A DNA stretch of 64,000 bases. Origin: Whitmania pigra. Its lineage: Eukaryota; Annelida; Clitellata; Hirudinida; Haemopidae. The DNA is taken from assembly GCA_021613335.1 (NCBI GenBank), contig JAJTWR010000044.1, forward strand, positions 3,613,501 through 3,677,500, given 5' to 3'. The number at the start of each line of letters is the position of its first letter. Within the stretch, counting starts at the first letter, position 1. Below are positions 35,131-45,930 of the stretch, in pieces. A program made the position numbers and the translations under genes. Below the pieces are notes generated by a model. It was not told the origin of the DNA. It saw only the letters and a list, made by a program, of their open reading frames with translations, and did not search any database.

Positions 35131-35439
35131 GTTTATATCAATTATTTATACCAATTTTTTTTGTCCAGACTTTTCAGTATTTTGTTGTCCTAGATATAGA
35201 CTGACCGTGATGTAGACTGAAAGTGATTTTTTGATTAGGACCATAATATAAAGTAGACAAAAAGTCAAATGTTGCTTAACAACAAAAACAAAAATGCAGT
35301 GAAATGTTCATCTGTTGGATGTTATATGTTACACCATATGTAATATTATAACACTATTCATAAAAATGAACCCCACATCTTTTGATCTTTCATGCAAAAG
35401 AGGTTTTTCATACTTATCAAAATATATAGATCATATTAT

Positions 35440-35555
35440 CACACACATGTTAAAGATAATTCTAACAAAAATGCATAACAACATTTCAAAAAGTGATCCT
35501 AGGATTTAAAAAAAAAAACTTTGGGTACACTTGTACCCCCTTAGGCACACAAGGG
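35440..35555. mobile_element. piggyBac-like element end
   Basis: The end reads GTACACTTGTACCCCCTTAG then GCACACAAGGG, directly followed by TTAA (35556-35559). GGG next to TTAA is the piggyBac terminus and target. The GGGTACACTTGTACCC palindrome lies just inside. A related end lies at 47315-47445. No transposase was found. Confidence 0.55.
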
Positions 35556-35633
35556 TTAAGGCATTTCAACTATCTTTCTCTTCTGGACAAGTTATTTCTT
35601 GGTTGCTTCAATGCTATTCCATATTTTTTGTGT

Positions 35634-35692
35634 CATCATCATCATCATCGTCATCATCATCATCATTGATCAGCATCAATCATCATCATCAT
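35634..35692. repeat. Imperfect (TCA)n microsatellite
   Basis: The trinucleotide TCA repeats about 17 times with interruptions. Translated, it gives a Ser run and a His run within an open stretch (35531-36010) that I do not regard as a gene. Confidence 0.9.
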
Positions 35693-36124
35693 CAACAATA
35701 TTATTGTTGTCATTGGCATCCTTCACAAATAAAGTTTGAAGGCTTTCATTTTTCTGTTCATCAATTTCTTCAGTTCTTGTCTGAGCATCTTATCCAGCTC
35801 CTCCCAAGCTTTTTATTTTTGGCCATTGGAAACTTGATTTTTGGCCTTAGAGGTTTCCATTTTTTTGCTGGAGTGAACACTGGATTTCATACGAGATTAT
35901 GTTTTGTATCCTGCCAGGTGAAGTTCGACGTTTTTACCTGCATGCAAATCTGTGGCAGTATGTTGTCTCGTCCAGTTCAGGTGTGCTTTTTTGCTTTGAT
36001 GGTTGATTAATCCCTTTTTGTTCCTAGGCTCCTTCTACACTCTATGCACTTATATTAAGTTCCACCCACATATGGCACACTAAATGATTACAAGTAAATT
36101 TCTTCTGCATATACTTGTAACAGT

Positions 36125-36247
36125 CGCGCCCGCATGGCCTAACGGTTAAGGCTGCGCCTCTCACGATGGCAGCACGGGATTCAAACCCCGCTGCGGGAGC
36201 ACCGTCCTAATCATCTAGCTATGCAACAGACGTTAATAAAGCATTTT
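36125..36247 (+). mobile_element. tRNA-derived SINE with shared LINE tail
   Basis: The 123-bp element has a pol III A box, TGGCCTAACGG (36137), and B box, GATTCAAACCC (36178), with a tRNA-like T arm (CGGG/CCCG). From 36206 it has the tail GTCCTAATCATCTAGCTATG, then CAACAGACGTTAATAAA. A perfect 15-bp duplication, TATACTTGTAACAGT, flanks it (36110-36124, 36248-36262). The tail is the same as those of I-group LINEs at 5571 and 32135, which probably supplied the mobilising enzyme. Confidence 0.9.
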
Positions 36248-36478
36248 TATACTTGTAACAGTTAAAAATAAACTATTTACTGGATAAATGAGTCAAATTA
36301 CATAATTATTTATCATATAAACCATTTCTCTAGATTATAACTTGTTATTTTCCTAGCCTATCTGGATTACCACAATTAACAATAAGCAATCACATAGTTC
36401 ATGGGCTCCCAGGGCAATCATATGCTATTTAACTATCGTTCATCAATCCATCAAACTATTAAAATTACAAACTATTAC

Positions 36479-36528
36479 AGTTTGTGCATTTTATTAATGT
36501 CCACTTCATAACTAGATGATTGGGGTGG
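36479..36528 (-). mobile_element. Tail-only insertion of the same LINE/SINE family
   Basis: The 50-bp insert on the - strand contains CAATCATCTAGTTATGAAGT and GGACATTAATAAAATGCAC. The flanks ACAAACTATTAC (36467-36478) and ACAAACTGTTAC (36529-36540) are a 12-bp duplication with one mismatch. Confidence 0.7.
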
Positions 36529-36989
36529 ACAAACTGTTACTACAAACTACTGCCTTATAAACCCACCCAGCCATAGCTAATTAAACATGAGAAATCTGAC
36601 TCAGTACATCCATTCACATTTCTGTGCAACAAAATAATATGAGAAAAATTAATAAATATTGTTTTTTATTTGTTATCAATGGGAGTTGCCTGGACAAAAG
36701 TAGTTGTTAGAAAGAAAACTTATTTTCCTTTGCACATGAAGAGATTAAAAACAATTTTAGCTGCCAAAAAATTATTTTAGTTTTCATTTCCAGAACAATT
36801 TCAACCATAAACTTCCAAAAATGAAATGCCACAAATAACAAAGCCTTAACTTGTAATACCTCCAACCTCGTCAATCATTTCCTTAAGGCATGTGGAGTAG
36901 GCTAAAGTAGAGAAGAAAGTTGCTGGCATCACACACAAGTTCAAAGCAGTCTTCTAATGGCCAAGTATTTGATAAAGCAAAATTTTTTT

Positions 36990-38090
36990 ACTTAAATGAC
37001 AAAAAAATCAATGATAATTACCATATTGAGAGTCAGGCTGATTGCAGAGTTTATTGCACTTGATGACATGCCATTCGAGATGGCTTACAGTAAAGCACTC
37101 CAGCAAAGTCTACAAGCCCTGGAACATAGATATAAGTTGCCTAGTTCAAAATATTTCAGAACCCCACTCATTCTAAATATTTATCAAGTACTAGTTGCCA
37201 AGGTAGCTGAGAGCATTACATGCAATAAAGGGTTTGACTTTGTAAGTTTCGCCACTTATGTCTGGACTACTCAATGCACAGATTCGTTAAACAGTCTGAT
37301 TGCCCACTGGCTGGATGGGGATTTCAACAGCTATTTTGTGCAGTGCTACATGCCATTCACATGATAGGTCAGCATACTGCCATTCATATATGCCACTTAT
37401 GTCTGGACTACTCAATGCACAGATTCGTTAAACAGTCTGATTGCCCACTGGCTGGATGGGGATTTCAACAGCTATTTTGTGCAGTGCTACATGCCATTCA
37501 CATGATAGGTCAGCATACTGCCATTCATATTGCACATATGTTAGAAAAGATAGTGCAAAACTGGGATTTACTATGTTTATTTATAAAGCACCATAAGCAT
37601 AAAAGTCAGGGATGCTTGTGAAAACGACACATAACGAATGTTGCTTTTATAGAAGGTTGCAGGCATGCTACTCTCTGAGCCAAATTGTATGCCATTAACA
37701 AGTTGGATTCACATCATGATGCATGATAATGCACCAGCAATGATCAAGGCAATGGATGATGCTCACATTCCACCATTCGGCTGTGTCTCACACATTGCAC
37801 CTTGATGTGAACAAAGCTCTCAAGGTGCAGCATATTGTTGAAGATGCCAAGAATGTAATTTACTATGTTGACAGAATTATGTTTAAGTTTCAGTCTTAAT
37901 TGTTAAGTTCTGCAGTAAAATTAGTAAAGTATGATTTCATGGGTACTTTGAGTTATTTGTTAAGTCATGCTTTTAATTTTATAAGCTATCTTATAGAGGA
38001 AATAATAAAATATTGGTATTGGCCAATACTTCATTCGTAAAATATCGGTATTGGGATATCGGTAAAAAGCCATATCAGTCGGGCACTAAT
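36990..38090 (+). pseudogene. hAT transposon remnant, ZBED1-like transposase
   Basis: The first frame (36996-37364) has RLIAEFIALDDMPFEM, LPSSKYFRTPLILNIYQV, then YVWTTQCTDSLNSLIAHWLD, the first catalytic region of ZBED-type hAT transposases. From 37690 it has IMMHDNAPAMIKAMDDAHIP (second catalytic Asp) and FGCVSHIA (the C..H motif), with stops. The end at 38035-38090 (AAATATCGGTATTGGGATAT; CAGTCGGGCACTA) is a ZBED-type hAT terminus. An internal 141-bp exact duplication (37251-37530) adds to the damage. It lies in an intron of the KY-like gene. Confidence 0.75.
37251..37530 (+). repeat. 141-bp tandem duplication inside the hAT remnant
   Basis: Units 37251-37391 and 37392-37530 are nearly identical, both starting GCCACTTATGTCTGGACTAC. 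The identity suggests a recent event in otherwise old DNA. Confidence 0.9.
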
Positions 38091-38479
38091 AAAAATATAT
38101 AGCTGTGTGGTTGTCTCACTAAAACTCAAAAACATTAACCGTAACGCTGCTGTCTGCAAAAAAGTTTTATTAATAAAATCAAATTTTATAACTAATTTAA
38201 ACATGTAAAACTCAATCTTTGTGTTTGTTTAGGTGCACTTTTCGATTATTTATTTTGATATGCCATTTTGACAAGTTGACATAGGTTGACAAAGTCAATC
38301 AAATATGCATGGTCTGCCACATGTGCACATTTTGGTTTGGTTAGTTGACAAAATCAGGCCAAATGAAATTGATGCCATTATTAGGATTGATTACAGCTAA
38401 TCAAAAGTTACAAAACAAAGAAAAGTAAAACCAGCCAAGCTGTTTTTTGTAGGTGATACAAAGTTCACCAGGTCCTCTA

Positions 38480-38675
38480 ATCTTTTAATAAATTATAATA
38501 GTCGTGCAGTTGCTTCTATCTTTTCCACAAATTTATTAAGCTTGTCTTTATCAATTTTTGTTGGTTTACTATTTCTTTTGGTTTAACTTTGACAGGACAT
38601 AGACCTTCCCATAGGGTAAATTTTTGTTGCAATGTTAAAACATCCCCGTTCACAGTTTTTAGTGTAGTTAATTCT
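38480..38675. repeat. Dispersed repeat shared with 61180-61385
   Basis: Shared landmarks, in order: AATAAATTATAAT, GGTTTACTATTTC, TTTAAC.GACA, CATAGGGTAAA/CATAAGGCCAC, and a CCCCGTTCACAG/CCCCTATTCACAG block. The copies are diverged and the function is unknown. Confidence 0.5.
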
Positions 38676-38879
38676 GCACTATTTCAAAATCATTATAATA
38701 AGTTTTTTGATGCAATATATAATAATATAATTAATATAAGATAATATATTTAAGATCAATTATCCTCAGCCTCTAATGTTATAATAATTTTGGTCACATT
38801 GATACTTGTGAATTGTTTAGCTTATTATTTAAATTTTATTTTCTGTTTTATTTAAAAATTTTATCCTTTTATTTTCTAG

Positions 38880-39017
38880 GGCTATTTTTACTTGGCTTTC
38901 CTTTGTGGATGTACAAAAATTAGGATTTAAATGTGATGAAAATGTGGAATTATGTAAAGCTCTTAATTGTCTTAAATTTGGAGGCAGTTATGCTGAGGCA
39001 TTTATGGAGCTTGTGAA
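38880..39017 (+). CDS. KY: KY/hillarin-like gene, exon b
   Basis: The acceptor is TTTTCTAG and the donor AA/GTAAGT. One base completes the Arg codon from exon a. The exon encodes AIFTWLSFVDVQKLGF, then LNCLKFGGSYAEAFMELV, and ends with two bases that join exon c to give N-HIGINAVCIKG. The RAI.TW motif and the YAE.F.EL helix are the start of the transglutaminase-like core of this family. Where active enzymes have the nucleophilic Cys before that helix, this protein appears to have Gly-Gly-Ser, as in the pseudoenzyme branch (inference from motif alignment). Confidence 0.8.
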
Positions 39018-39949
39018 GTAAGTAACTTTGGATTTAGTACAGTGCTTGTCATTGGAATACAAAACTCACGTTTTTTGACCATAATTTTGTTATTATGCGT
39101 CATATTTATAATTAATGCTATGATATGCATAAGCTCATTAGTTACAGAGCAATATCAAATTGTCACATTGCCATTGAGTGTTAATAGAAACTTTTTATCA
39201 TTTAAATAAGTCGCCAAAATGCACAGAAACATTGAAAAGCGGTGATTATCATGTGATAATATTTCAAAAATATCAGTGAAAATATTTATAAGAAACAAAC
39301 AAACACTCAAGTTACACAATAAGTTAAGTTAAGGATGTGACTTGTCATGTTTTTTAAATTACCTTCCTAAGTCGATTTTTTTTTTAATGTTTGCTGCTAA
39401 AGGATTTTTGGTGCCAGAATAGGATGACATTGAAATGAACTTTGTTAATAAGCAATCTCCACACGTTTTTGATCGGAATGATGAGCAAGCAGGGCATATC
39501 CAAACTTGGATATTCCTCTCCTAGAAGAACAAATTTAAGACTTTTGAGAGACTTATGTTGCTGAAAAAAAACTTTATTGCCTGGTTTTTGCTACCCAGAA
39601 TTTTAACATATTTTAAGGAATTTGCTTTCCCTCTACTAGTAGTCATCTCTGATGAATCAGATGGAAATGGTAGGCCAGACAGTGGTGGATCCATCTCCAA
39701 ATTTACAATTTAAAAATGATTTTGGAGATCCTTTGACCTATGCAATAATATCTGAAGCTGTCCAGATCAGTGATATTTCCATTAATGGTAATTGAAATAG
39801 AAATTATTTTTTCTCAATAATGGAAATTAAAATTTGGGAATGGAATTAGGATCAGAAGTAGGAATTATTTTTTAATTTAAAATGGAAATAGAATGAGAAG
39901 TAGAGAAAGTAAGGGTTTATATTTTTTCTAAAACATCATCATATTTGAA

Positions 39950-40470
39950 ATGAGTTTGTCGATATCACTTAGTGGTAGAACAAAAGAGCACCTCTGCTGC
40001 ATGCAGCTAAGCTGTACATCGCAACTGTTTGTGAAAGCAAGGAAGATTCCGTTCAGGCAGTTCGTGTGTCTGGTTCTAGTGATGAATCTGCATCATCACT
40101 CTCATAGAAAATACTCTGAGCTAGCGAAAAATCTAGAGGTGAGCAGGTTTCGGGTAATGCTAATGCCCATTGAAGTTGGGGTGAGAGGTTTAGTTGGTAA
40201 GTCAGCCTACACGTTCCTCACTCAAATAGGTTTATCGAGCCAGGAAAGAACTATGGCTATGATATAAATGTCGTAAAACATTTTAAGGTCGTCGTGAATC
40301 TCATCGATAACCATATAACATGCGGTGCGTTACGATGGAGCGGATAGGTAGGGTTTTCACCGACAGGGACACCCGCCTGATCAACGGGTGTGGCCCATCC
40401 CTCGAGAACGTCAGGAGTTTGGGCCGAAACGGTTGATGATTCCCTGTCGCTTAGCTCGGTGGTAGGAGTT
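39950..40470 (+). pseudogene. LINE C-terminal domain (ELTVPWE family), copy E, with 3' UTR
   Basis: The frame before the stop at 40265-40267 reads RFRVMLMPIEVGVRGLVGKS, AYTFLTQIGLSSQERTMAMI. It matches copy D in order. The 3' UTR contains ACACCCGCCTGATCAACGGG, a hairpin-like feature (CCCG/CGGG), to about 40470. It is truncated 5' of the VELTVPWE motif. Confidence 0.65.
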
Positions 40471-41773
40471 TCTAAGTTCAGATCTTTTCATGACACTTGT
40501 CAAGAAACTTTTATCTACATATTATAGACTTGATGGGATAAAATTTCAGCTTGTTTTGATGTTCCATTAAAGGAAACTTCCCTTTGGAAGTTTCACTGAC
40601 AAGGATTCTCTTCTGCGGATGGTCCAGTTTTCAGGTCTTCCTGTAATTAGTCCACACTCTCACAAAACTTTCTAGAACCGCCTGATAACATGGCTGAAAC
40701 ATTTAATTTTCTTTGAAATTTCAGACAATGACATAGCTCATTTTAAGCCTTTGTTTGTCCTCTCTCTAAGTCTCTAATATGTTTTCCTAAGCCCTCTACA
40801 AAAATGCTAACAAAATTCAAAAAACAAATTGATTCATTGTTCTTTATATACAGAAACTTAATTAGTTAGACCAAAATAGCCCATGTTAAAACAGCCCCGT
40901 CAAAATAGCCCGGTGACAAAATAGCCCAGTCAATGTATTTAAACAAAATGTTGTGAGTTGGATTTATTAACCAATAACTGATTCAAAATTTAATTCGAAA
41001 TTAGTGGTTTGAATGCTTTTCTGACCGTTTTGAGTTTAATTAGTATCAGAGAATTTCGTTAAGTGGAAGATTTATTGTCTTAAATATTGTTAGAATCCCG
41101 GTTACTTCCTCAGTTTCCTCATGGAATTCCTCATGTACTTTTCAAGTTGGTATTATAAATTATCGATTGACAAGCAATATATACAATCTGCACAAAGATA
41201 ATCGACACTTAGAGAATTTACTAGATACTCATTAAGTCACGAAGGCTCCTTTGAACGAAAGTGATAACTGCCCCTATTCTAGCCCCTTTTTAGGGCTATT
41301 TTGTCAAGGCGATTAAAAATCAACCGATAGAGATAAAAATGTGCGGATTGTTTTAAAAAAATAGAAGAAGGATCAAAGTGCCAGGGACGAGCATTCAAAA
41401 AAAATTAAAAAATCGGGAACTATTTTTAATTAATGCTTGAAAACTTTGAAGATTTTTTTAGGGTAGATCCCTGTGTGCGCTAGTCAAGTCAGTTACATAT
41501 TTGAATTTTCTTGAAAAATATCTATCAGAATATGTATAACATGTAATTTTAATCCCCAGGGACGGGGTCGAAAAAGCTTCCGATAAAATAAAAACAACTT
41601 GGGCAAAATTAGAAGATTTACGAGTAATGGAGTACGAAATGGCGTTTATAAACCAACCGACCCAGTTAAAAATACAGCAACTATTTTAAAATAGCTTTCG
41701 ACGATCTTGAGCAACTTTCTTGTCTTTGACCCTAACTATTATAGGGGAAATCATTTTAATTCTGTGATTTCAG

Positions 41774-42398
41774 GACTCTTTTTGATGAGAACTGGTTATC
41801 TAATCTAGTTATTGATTATATTTGCCTTAATATCCTGAAGTCTCCTGACGTTACCTACATACCTGTAATGGTCAGCCACCATGCCATACGAAATGGCAAA
41901 TTTGAAATGAGTTATTTTATTTCTAGAGCCATGTGCAGGTATGTAGTCTTTCCACTTCTTATAAACAATGAGACGCATTTCTCATGCCACGTTGTAGACC
42001 AGGTCAAAAAGGAAATATATTTAAAGCCGCACTGGAATATAGTTGATGAATGGACAAAATACAACTATGTCAGTAAGAACTTCTTTAAACAAATTGATGG
42101 TTACAATTGTGGCATATTCCTGCTGGAGCACATTTCCGCTTTAGGCAGAGGGGATGATCCTCTTAATCCCTTCGATCCCAAAGAATGCAGGCAGAATTTT
42201 CAAAATGATCCTGATTTCATCGGCAGCATGGCTGAATGTTGTCTTTACTGCGGAGGACACAGGGAAGCTAAGTGAGTGCAATGGGATACGTGCCAGAGAT
42301 GGATACATGAGCATTGCATCGTGAAAAATGGAGTTAAATGTACAACCATTAACTTTGTTTGTTGTTTTTGTAGCAAATTCTTTAAATCCTTTAAATAA
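41774..42398 (+). CDS. Ulp1-like cysteine protease plus PHD-like zinc finger
   Basis: A splice acceptor (GTGATTTCAG, to 41773) precedes the frame. It begins TLFDENWLSNLVIDYICLN, the substrate-groove start of Ulp1/SENP (C48) peptidases, which cleave ubiquitin-like proteins. Then RYVVFPLLINNETHFSCHVV contains the likely catalytic His, and KQIDGYNCGIFLLEHI the Gln and catalytic Cys. The Asp usually found after the His (the YDS position) is not evident in IYLKPHW. After CCLYCGGHREAK comes one TGA stop (42273-42275). The same frame then continues VQWDTCQRWIHEHCI and NFVCCFC, completing a C4HC3-like PHD pattern (C-x2-C, C, H-x2-C, C-x2-C) that reads methylated histones in other proteins. Thus one nonsense change, or a used stop, separates the two parts. 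Confidence 0.7.
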
Positions 42399-42594
42399 CT
42401 TTCTTCTCAGTAAGCATGTCTTATCAGACTTGGCTTTCATACATCTTTGCTGATGCTTGTCTCCAACAAATACAACCATTAACTTTGTTTGTTGTTTTTG
42501 TAGCAAATTCTTTAAATCCTTTAAATAACTTTCTTCTCAGTAAGCATGTCTTATCAGACTTGGCTTTCATACATCTTTGCTGATGCTTGTCTCC
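42341..42594 (+). repeat. 130-bp tandem duplication at the end of the PHD segment
   Basis: Units start TACAACCATTAACTTTGTTT at 42341 and 42471 and appear identical to their shared end (GATGCTTGTCTCC). Each includes the last Cys pair of the finger and the polypyrimidine-AG string TTGTTTTTGTAG. Confidence 0.9.
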
Positions 42595-43715
42595 ATTACT
42601 TAGGAATTAGGATGGCGTTTGCATCCTGAGGTTATTCCAGTTTTGCGACACTATTACATTACATGTTACGTTTGAATCTTCGTTGCTGCTTTTCAAATAA
42701 ATGAACAATAAAATTCTGAGTTTCAAAGTTGTTTTGATTTTATCGGAAGTTTATATATCGGATTTCTACGCCATACCGTGAATACAAAATACATGTCATA
42801 CATATTCTGGTAGATATTTTTTAGGGGAATTTTATTATTCAACTATTTTGGATAGCGCACACAGGGATCTATCATAAATTCCGCTTCAAAGGTTTTAGAC
42901 GTTAATTAATAATAGTTCCCGATTTTTTATTTTTTTGGGAATACTCGTCCCTGGTTGTTTGATTTTTCTTTTATTTTTTAAAGCAATTGGCATTGCTGTA
43001 TCTGCATCGGTTGATTTTTAATCATCTATATTATAGAACCACATCTCAGGGGCTGGGTGCGGGGCAGCTCTAAATCATTCAAAACGCTGAATAAAAATAG
43101 TTCTCGAATTTTAATAAACTTTCAAGAAGTAAACTCTGGCTCTCTAAGTTGTGATCTGTATTTTAAAATAGTTGTTGTATTTTTTAACTGGGTTGGTTGA
43201 TTTATAATCGCCTTTTTCGTACTCCATTACCAGTAAATCTTTTAATTTCGCCCAAGTTGTTTTTATTTTATCGGAAGCTTTTTCGACCCCGTCCCTGCAG
43301 ATTAAAATTACATGTTATACATATTCTGATAGATATTTTTCAGGAGAATTCAAATATGTATCTGACTTGACTAGCGCACACAGGGATCTACCCTAAAAAA
43401 ATCTTCAAAGTTTTCAAGCATTAATTAAAAATAGTTCCCGATTTTTTAATTTTTTTTGAATACTCGTCCCTGGCACTTTGATCCTTCTTCTATTTTTTAA
43501 AACAATCCGCACATTTTTATCTCTAGCGGTTGGTTTTTAATCGACTTTACAAAATACCCCTAAAAAGGGGCTAGAATAGGGGCAGTTATCACTTTCGTTC
43601 CTTTGATTGTCTAATTTCTTTTGATCCTTCCCCTAGTTCCAGTTGCAATGTGTACAATGAAGGGTTTGATTTGGAATTGGAATTTAATCTATGTTATTGA
43701 TTGACATACTAAGTA

Positions 43716-45159
43716 AGCCATGCCCAATTATTATTTTTTTTTGTTTTGTTAAAACAAAATATCTTATTTTTCACACAACAAACAGTGTATATAATGACTA
43801 AATACAAAATATTGGTTAGATATGATTTATATTTTAGAAGATATTGCCATTTTTACTTGGTCATCCTATTTTGCAAATTTTGATTTTTTTTCAAAGATCA
43901 GCCACACATATTGTGTCATAACTAATGTTGTAAATGGGAAAGAGCAATTATTTTTGGTAGATTTGTTTGCATTCGCGAGTTAACTTTATTAACATATTAA
44001 ATGATTTAAAATTAATATTATGTGATGATAATAATAATAATTATGAATGAGTTTTTATTATAATTAGAACTTTAACAATTACTAATTAATAATAAATAAT
44101 TATCTGGATAAATAGAACAATTTTATCAAATAATGGGGAATGGCTATAACACTCCTCACCACTCAGGATATGATTCTAAACATGGAATCCCCAACTTAAC
44201 TAATGTAAATGTAAGTGTTCCAAAATAATGCAAACAATGTTTACGGAGTAAACAAAAGTTTCGTGAGTGACAAAACTTCCCATCAATGGGGGATTTTGTG
44301 AATGATCTTTGCCGTAATGTTTCTGTTTATTTCAATGTATAAGTCTAAACACAATAACAATCTCAGCTAATTAAGACAGTCCAAAAACAACAAGATGGCG
44401 ATGACATAGACAAGCGTAACAAAAGAACTCTAATAGACTAAAAATATAAAAATAGACATATGTCACATTTGCAATATAGGAAATAGTTATGGAGCTTTGT
44501 GTTGAGAATCGATGATGGTTCTTATTGCGAATTGGTAAATTTTCCACTGGTGGCAGAGTTCGAGCTAATGTATGTCTTAAGTATCTTAATTAACCTTCAA
44601 CATTCAATTTTCTTGAAACTATTGTTTTTAAGTTCATTTTGTGTTAAATGGAATAAATACATTGTGAATAAAAGTTGGCTTTATTTTATAAATGCCTATC
44701 AAAAAGTCAGCAAATGATGTAGTAAGAAATAAGAGTACCTGAGCAAAGAATCAGTTATTTGCTTAAAAATAATGTTGGCGATGTTCGAATATATTGAGAA
44801 TTCTTTAGAAAGTTCCTGCAAGTTGCCTAAAAAAGCATTAAATGTTAGTTTATACTTGCTGATTGCCTTAAGAACTCAAGAGCAATAAAAAACAAATTTA
44901 AGATTTCTCAAAGCTTTATCAAAAATTGAATTTTCCAATTCTATCCAACCAAAGTGTAAGGAGAAAAGTCACCAATACTATTAACAAGCATGACATGTTT
45001 TTGAAGAAGCCATCAGCAAAAACTGATGAATCTTTCTCAACTTTATTTGACATAACCAAGCCTGATGGAGTAGGGCTCTGTACCAAAGCAGAGCATTTGT
45101 ATTATTAGTGACAGTAGTATAAAGGTAAAACAGGATATGCCATCAAAAAACTAGCATCC
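43716..45159. other. No gene seen; AT-rich intron DNA
   Basis: This is intron of the KY-like gene. Short open frames at 44499-44717 and 44926-45108 have no recognisable domain. TAATAATAATAATTATGAAT at 44024 is simple sequence. Confidence 0.4.
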
Positions 45160-45167
45160 ATCTAAAA

Positions 45168-45816
45168 CAGGGGTCTCAAACTCAAATTGCTCCGCGGGCC
45201 AAGTGATGACTTCTAAAGTTCCTCGAGGGCCGCATAGCCAGAACTTGTTTAAAATGATAAAAAGTCAATAAACAAGACAACGCAATAAGAATGTAGTGCT
45301 TTACAAACTTTCTAAAATCCATTTATTACAAATGTAATGTAGTCAATTTATGTATCGTTTTTGGCGTATCTGTATTTGGTTAACTTAGGTTTCAGTCACT
45401 TTCTGTACTGACTGCTGACCTGGCAGCGTTTTGCATCAACAAGGGCATCAATATTAGGCTTGATTTTGTGAGAAGAAACTAATCTCAGTGTTGCTTGCAA
45501 ATGTTCATTAGTGAGCTGTGACCCCAGTACAGACTTGTTAACTTTCATGGATGAGAAAAATTGTTTCATATGTACTGCCAAACATTGCAAGAATCCTTGC
45601 AGTAGCAGAGAGTAACCTTGGAAATCTTTCTCGTGACTCTCGAAGGACTACGAATAAATAAGTAGGGAAGATTTTCTCCTGGTTAAGATGGCGCTTTTGC
45701 AAAAGTTCAAACACCGGCAATAGAACAATTGAAAAATGTAATGTAAATTTTTATTAATATGTATTCGTCGCGGGCCGCATGAAATGCCTTTGCGGGCCGC
45801 GTGTTTGAGACCCCTG
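45168..45816 (-). mobile_element. hAT (Charlie-like) element with transposase C-terminal remnant
   Basis: The ends are CAGGGGTCTCAAACTC and GTTTGAGACCCCTG, with a perfect 8-bp duplication ATCTAAAA (45160-45167, 45817-45824). On the - strand two overlapping frames hold ATARILAMFGSTYE and then FFSSMKVNKSVLGSQLTNEH and LQATLRLVSS, the dimerisation domain of hAT transposases. One frameshift lies between them. The rest of the transposase is deleted. The subterminal CGCGGGCC repeats are typical of this group. Confidence 0.9.
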
Positions 45817-45844
45817 ATCTAAAAGAACAAAATTTGTACAAGCA

Positions 45845-45930
45845 AATTACCTTATTGATTTTTGGTTATCTTGATCATCGGTTATCTTAGGGCTTTAGGA
45901 CAAACCTCTAGGTCGGCACCATAACCGATT
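45845..45930. repeat. Tigger-like terminal scrap
   Basis: GATTTTTGGTTATCTTGATC and ATCGGTTATCTTAGGG repeat the Tigger terminal pattern; compare 11208-11290. From 45931 to 46580 I see no gene. Confidence 0.4.

Larger units (their letters stand above)
41253..43600 (+). mobile_element. Long-TIR DNA element carrying Ulp1-like protease and PHD-like finger
   Basis: The 2348-bp element has inverted repeats of about 440 bp: 41253-41694 and 43157-43600. Both ends are GAACGAAAGTGATAACTGCC / GGCAGTTATCACTTTCGTTC. The flanks share CTTT (41249-41252, 43601-43604), a 4-bp target duplication. A third, more diverged TIR copy lies in direct orientation at 42730-43065. The element encodes one spliced ORF (41774-42398) but no transposase I can see, so it is probably a non-autonomous or deleted member. 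Ginger-type elements are known to carry extra Ulp1 and PHD domains and have 4-bp duplications, but these ends do not start TGT, so the class stays open. Confidence 0.85.
40868..43715. mobile_element. Foldback-like MITE, copy 5, split by the Ulp1/PHD element
   Basis: The left part (40868-41252) starts inside the array (CAAAATAGCCC, CCCCGTCAAAATAGCCCGG, GTGACAAAATAGCCC) and runs through the common body to TCACGAAGGCTCCTTT. The right part (43601-43715) resumes CTTTGATTGTCTAATTTC. MITE copy 4 has the uninterrupted order at 24274-24310, so 41253-43600 is a later insertion. The right terminal array is lost. Confidence 0.75.

Noticed and set aside
35531..36010. A Ser/His-rich 159-codon protein
   Set aside because: The Ser and His runs are the translated (TCA)n microsatellite, and the frame crosses a piggyBac-like TTAA border. 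No domain is visible.
36125..36205. A functional tRNA gene
   Set aside because: The A and B boxes are tRNA-like, but a LINE-type tail and a 15-bp target duplication show a SINE. I could not draw an intact acceptor stem.
41774..42275. Viral (adenovirus-type) protease of a Maverick/Polinton
   Set aside because: The motif order fits Ulp1/SENP, the TIRs are far too close together, and no other Maverick genes are present.
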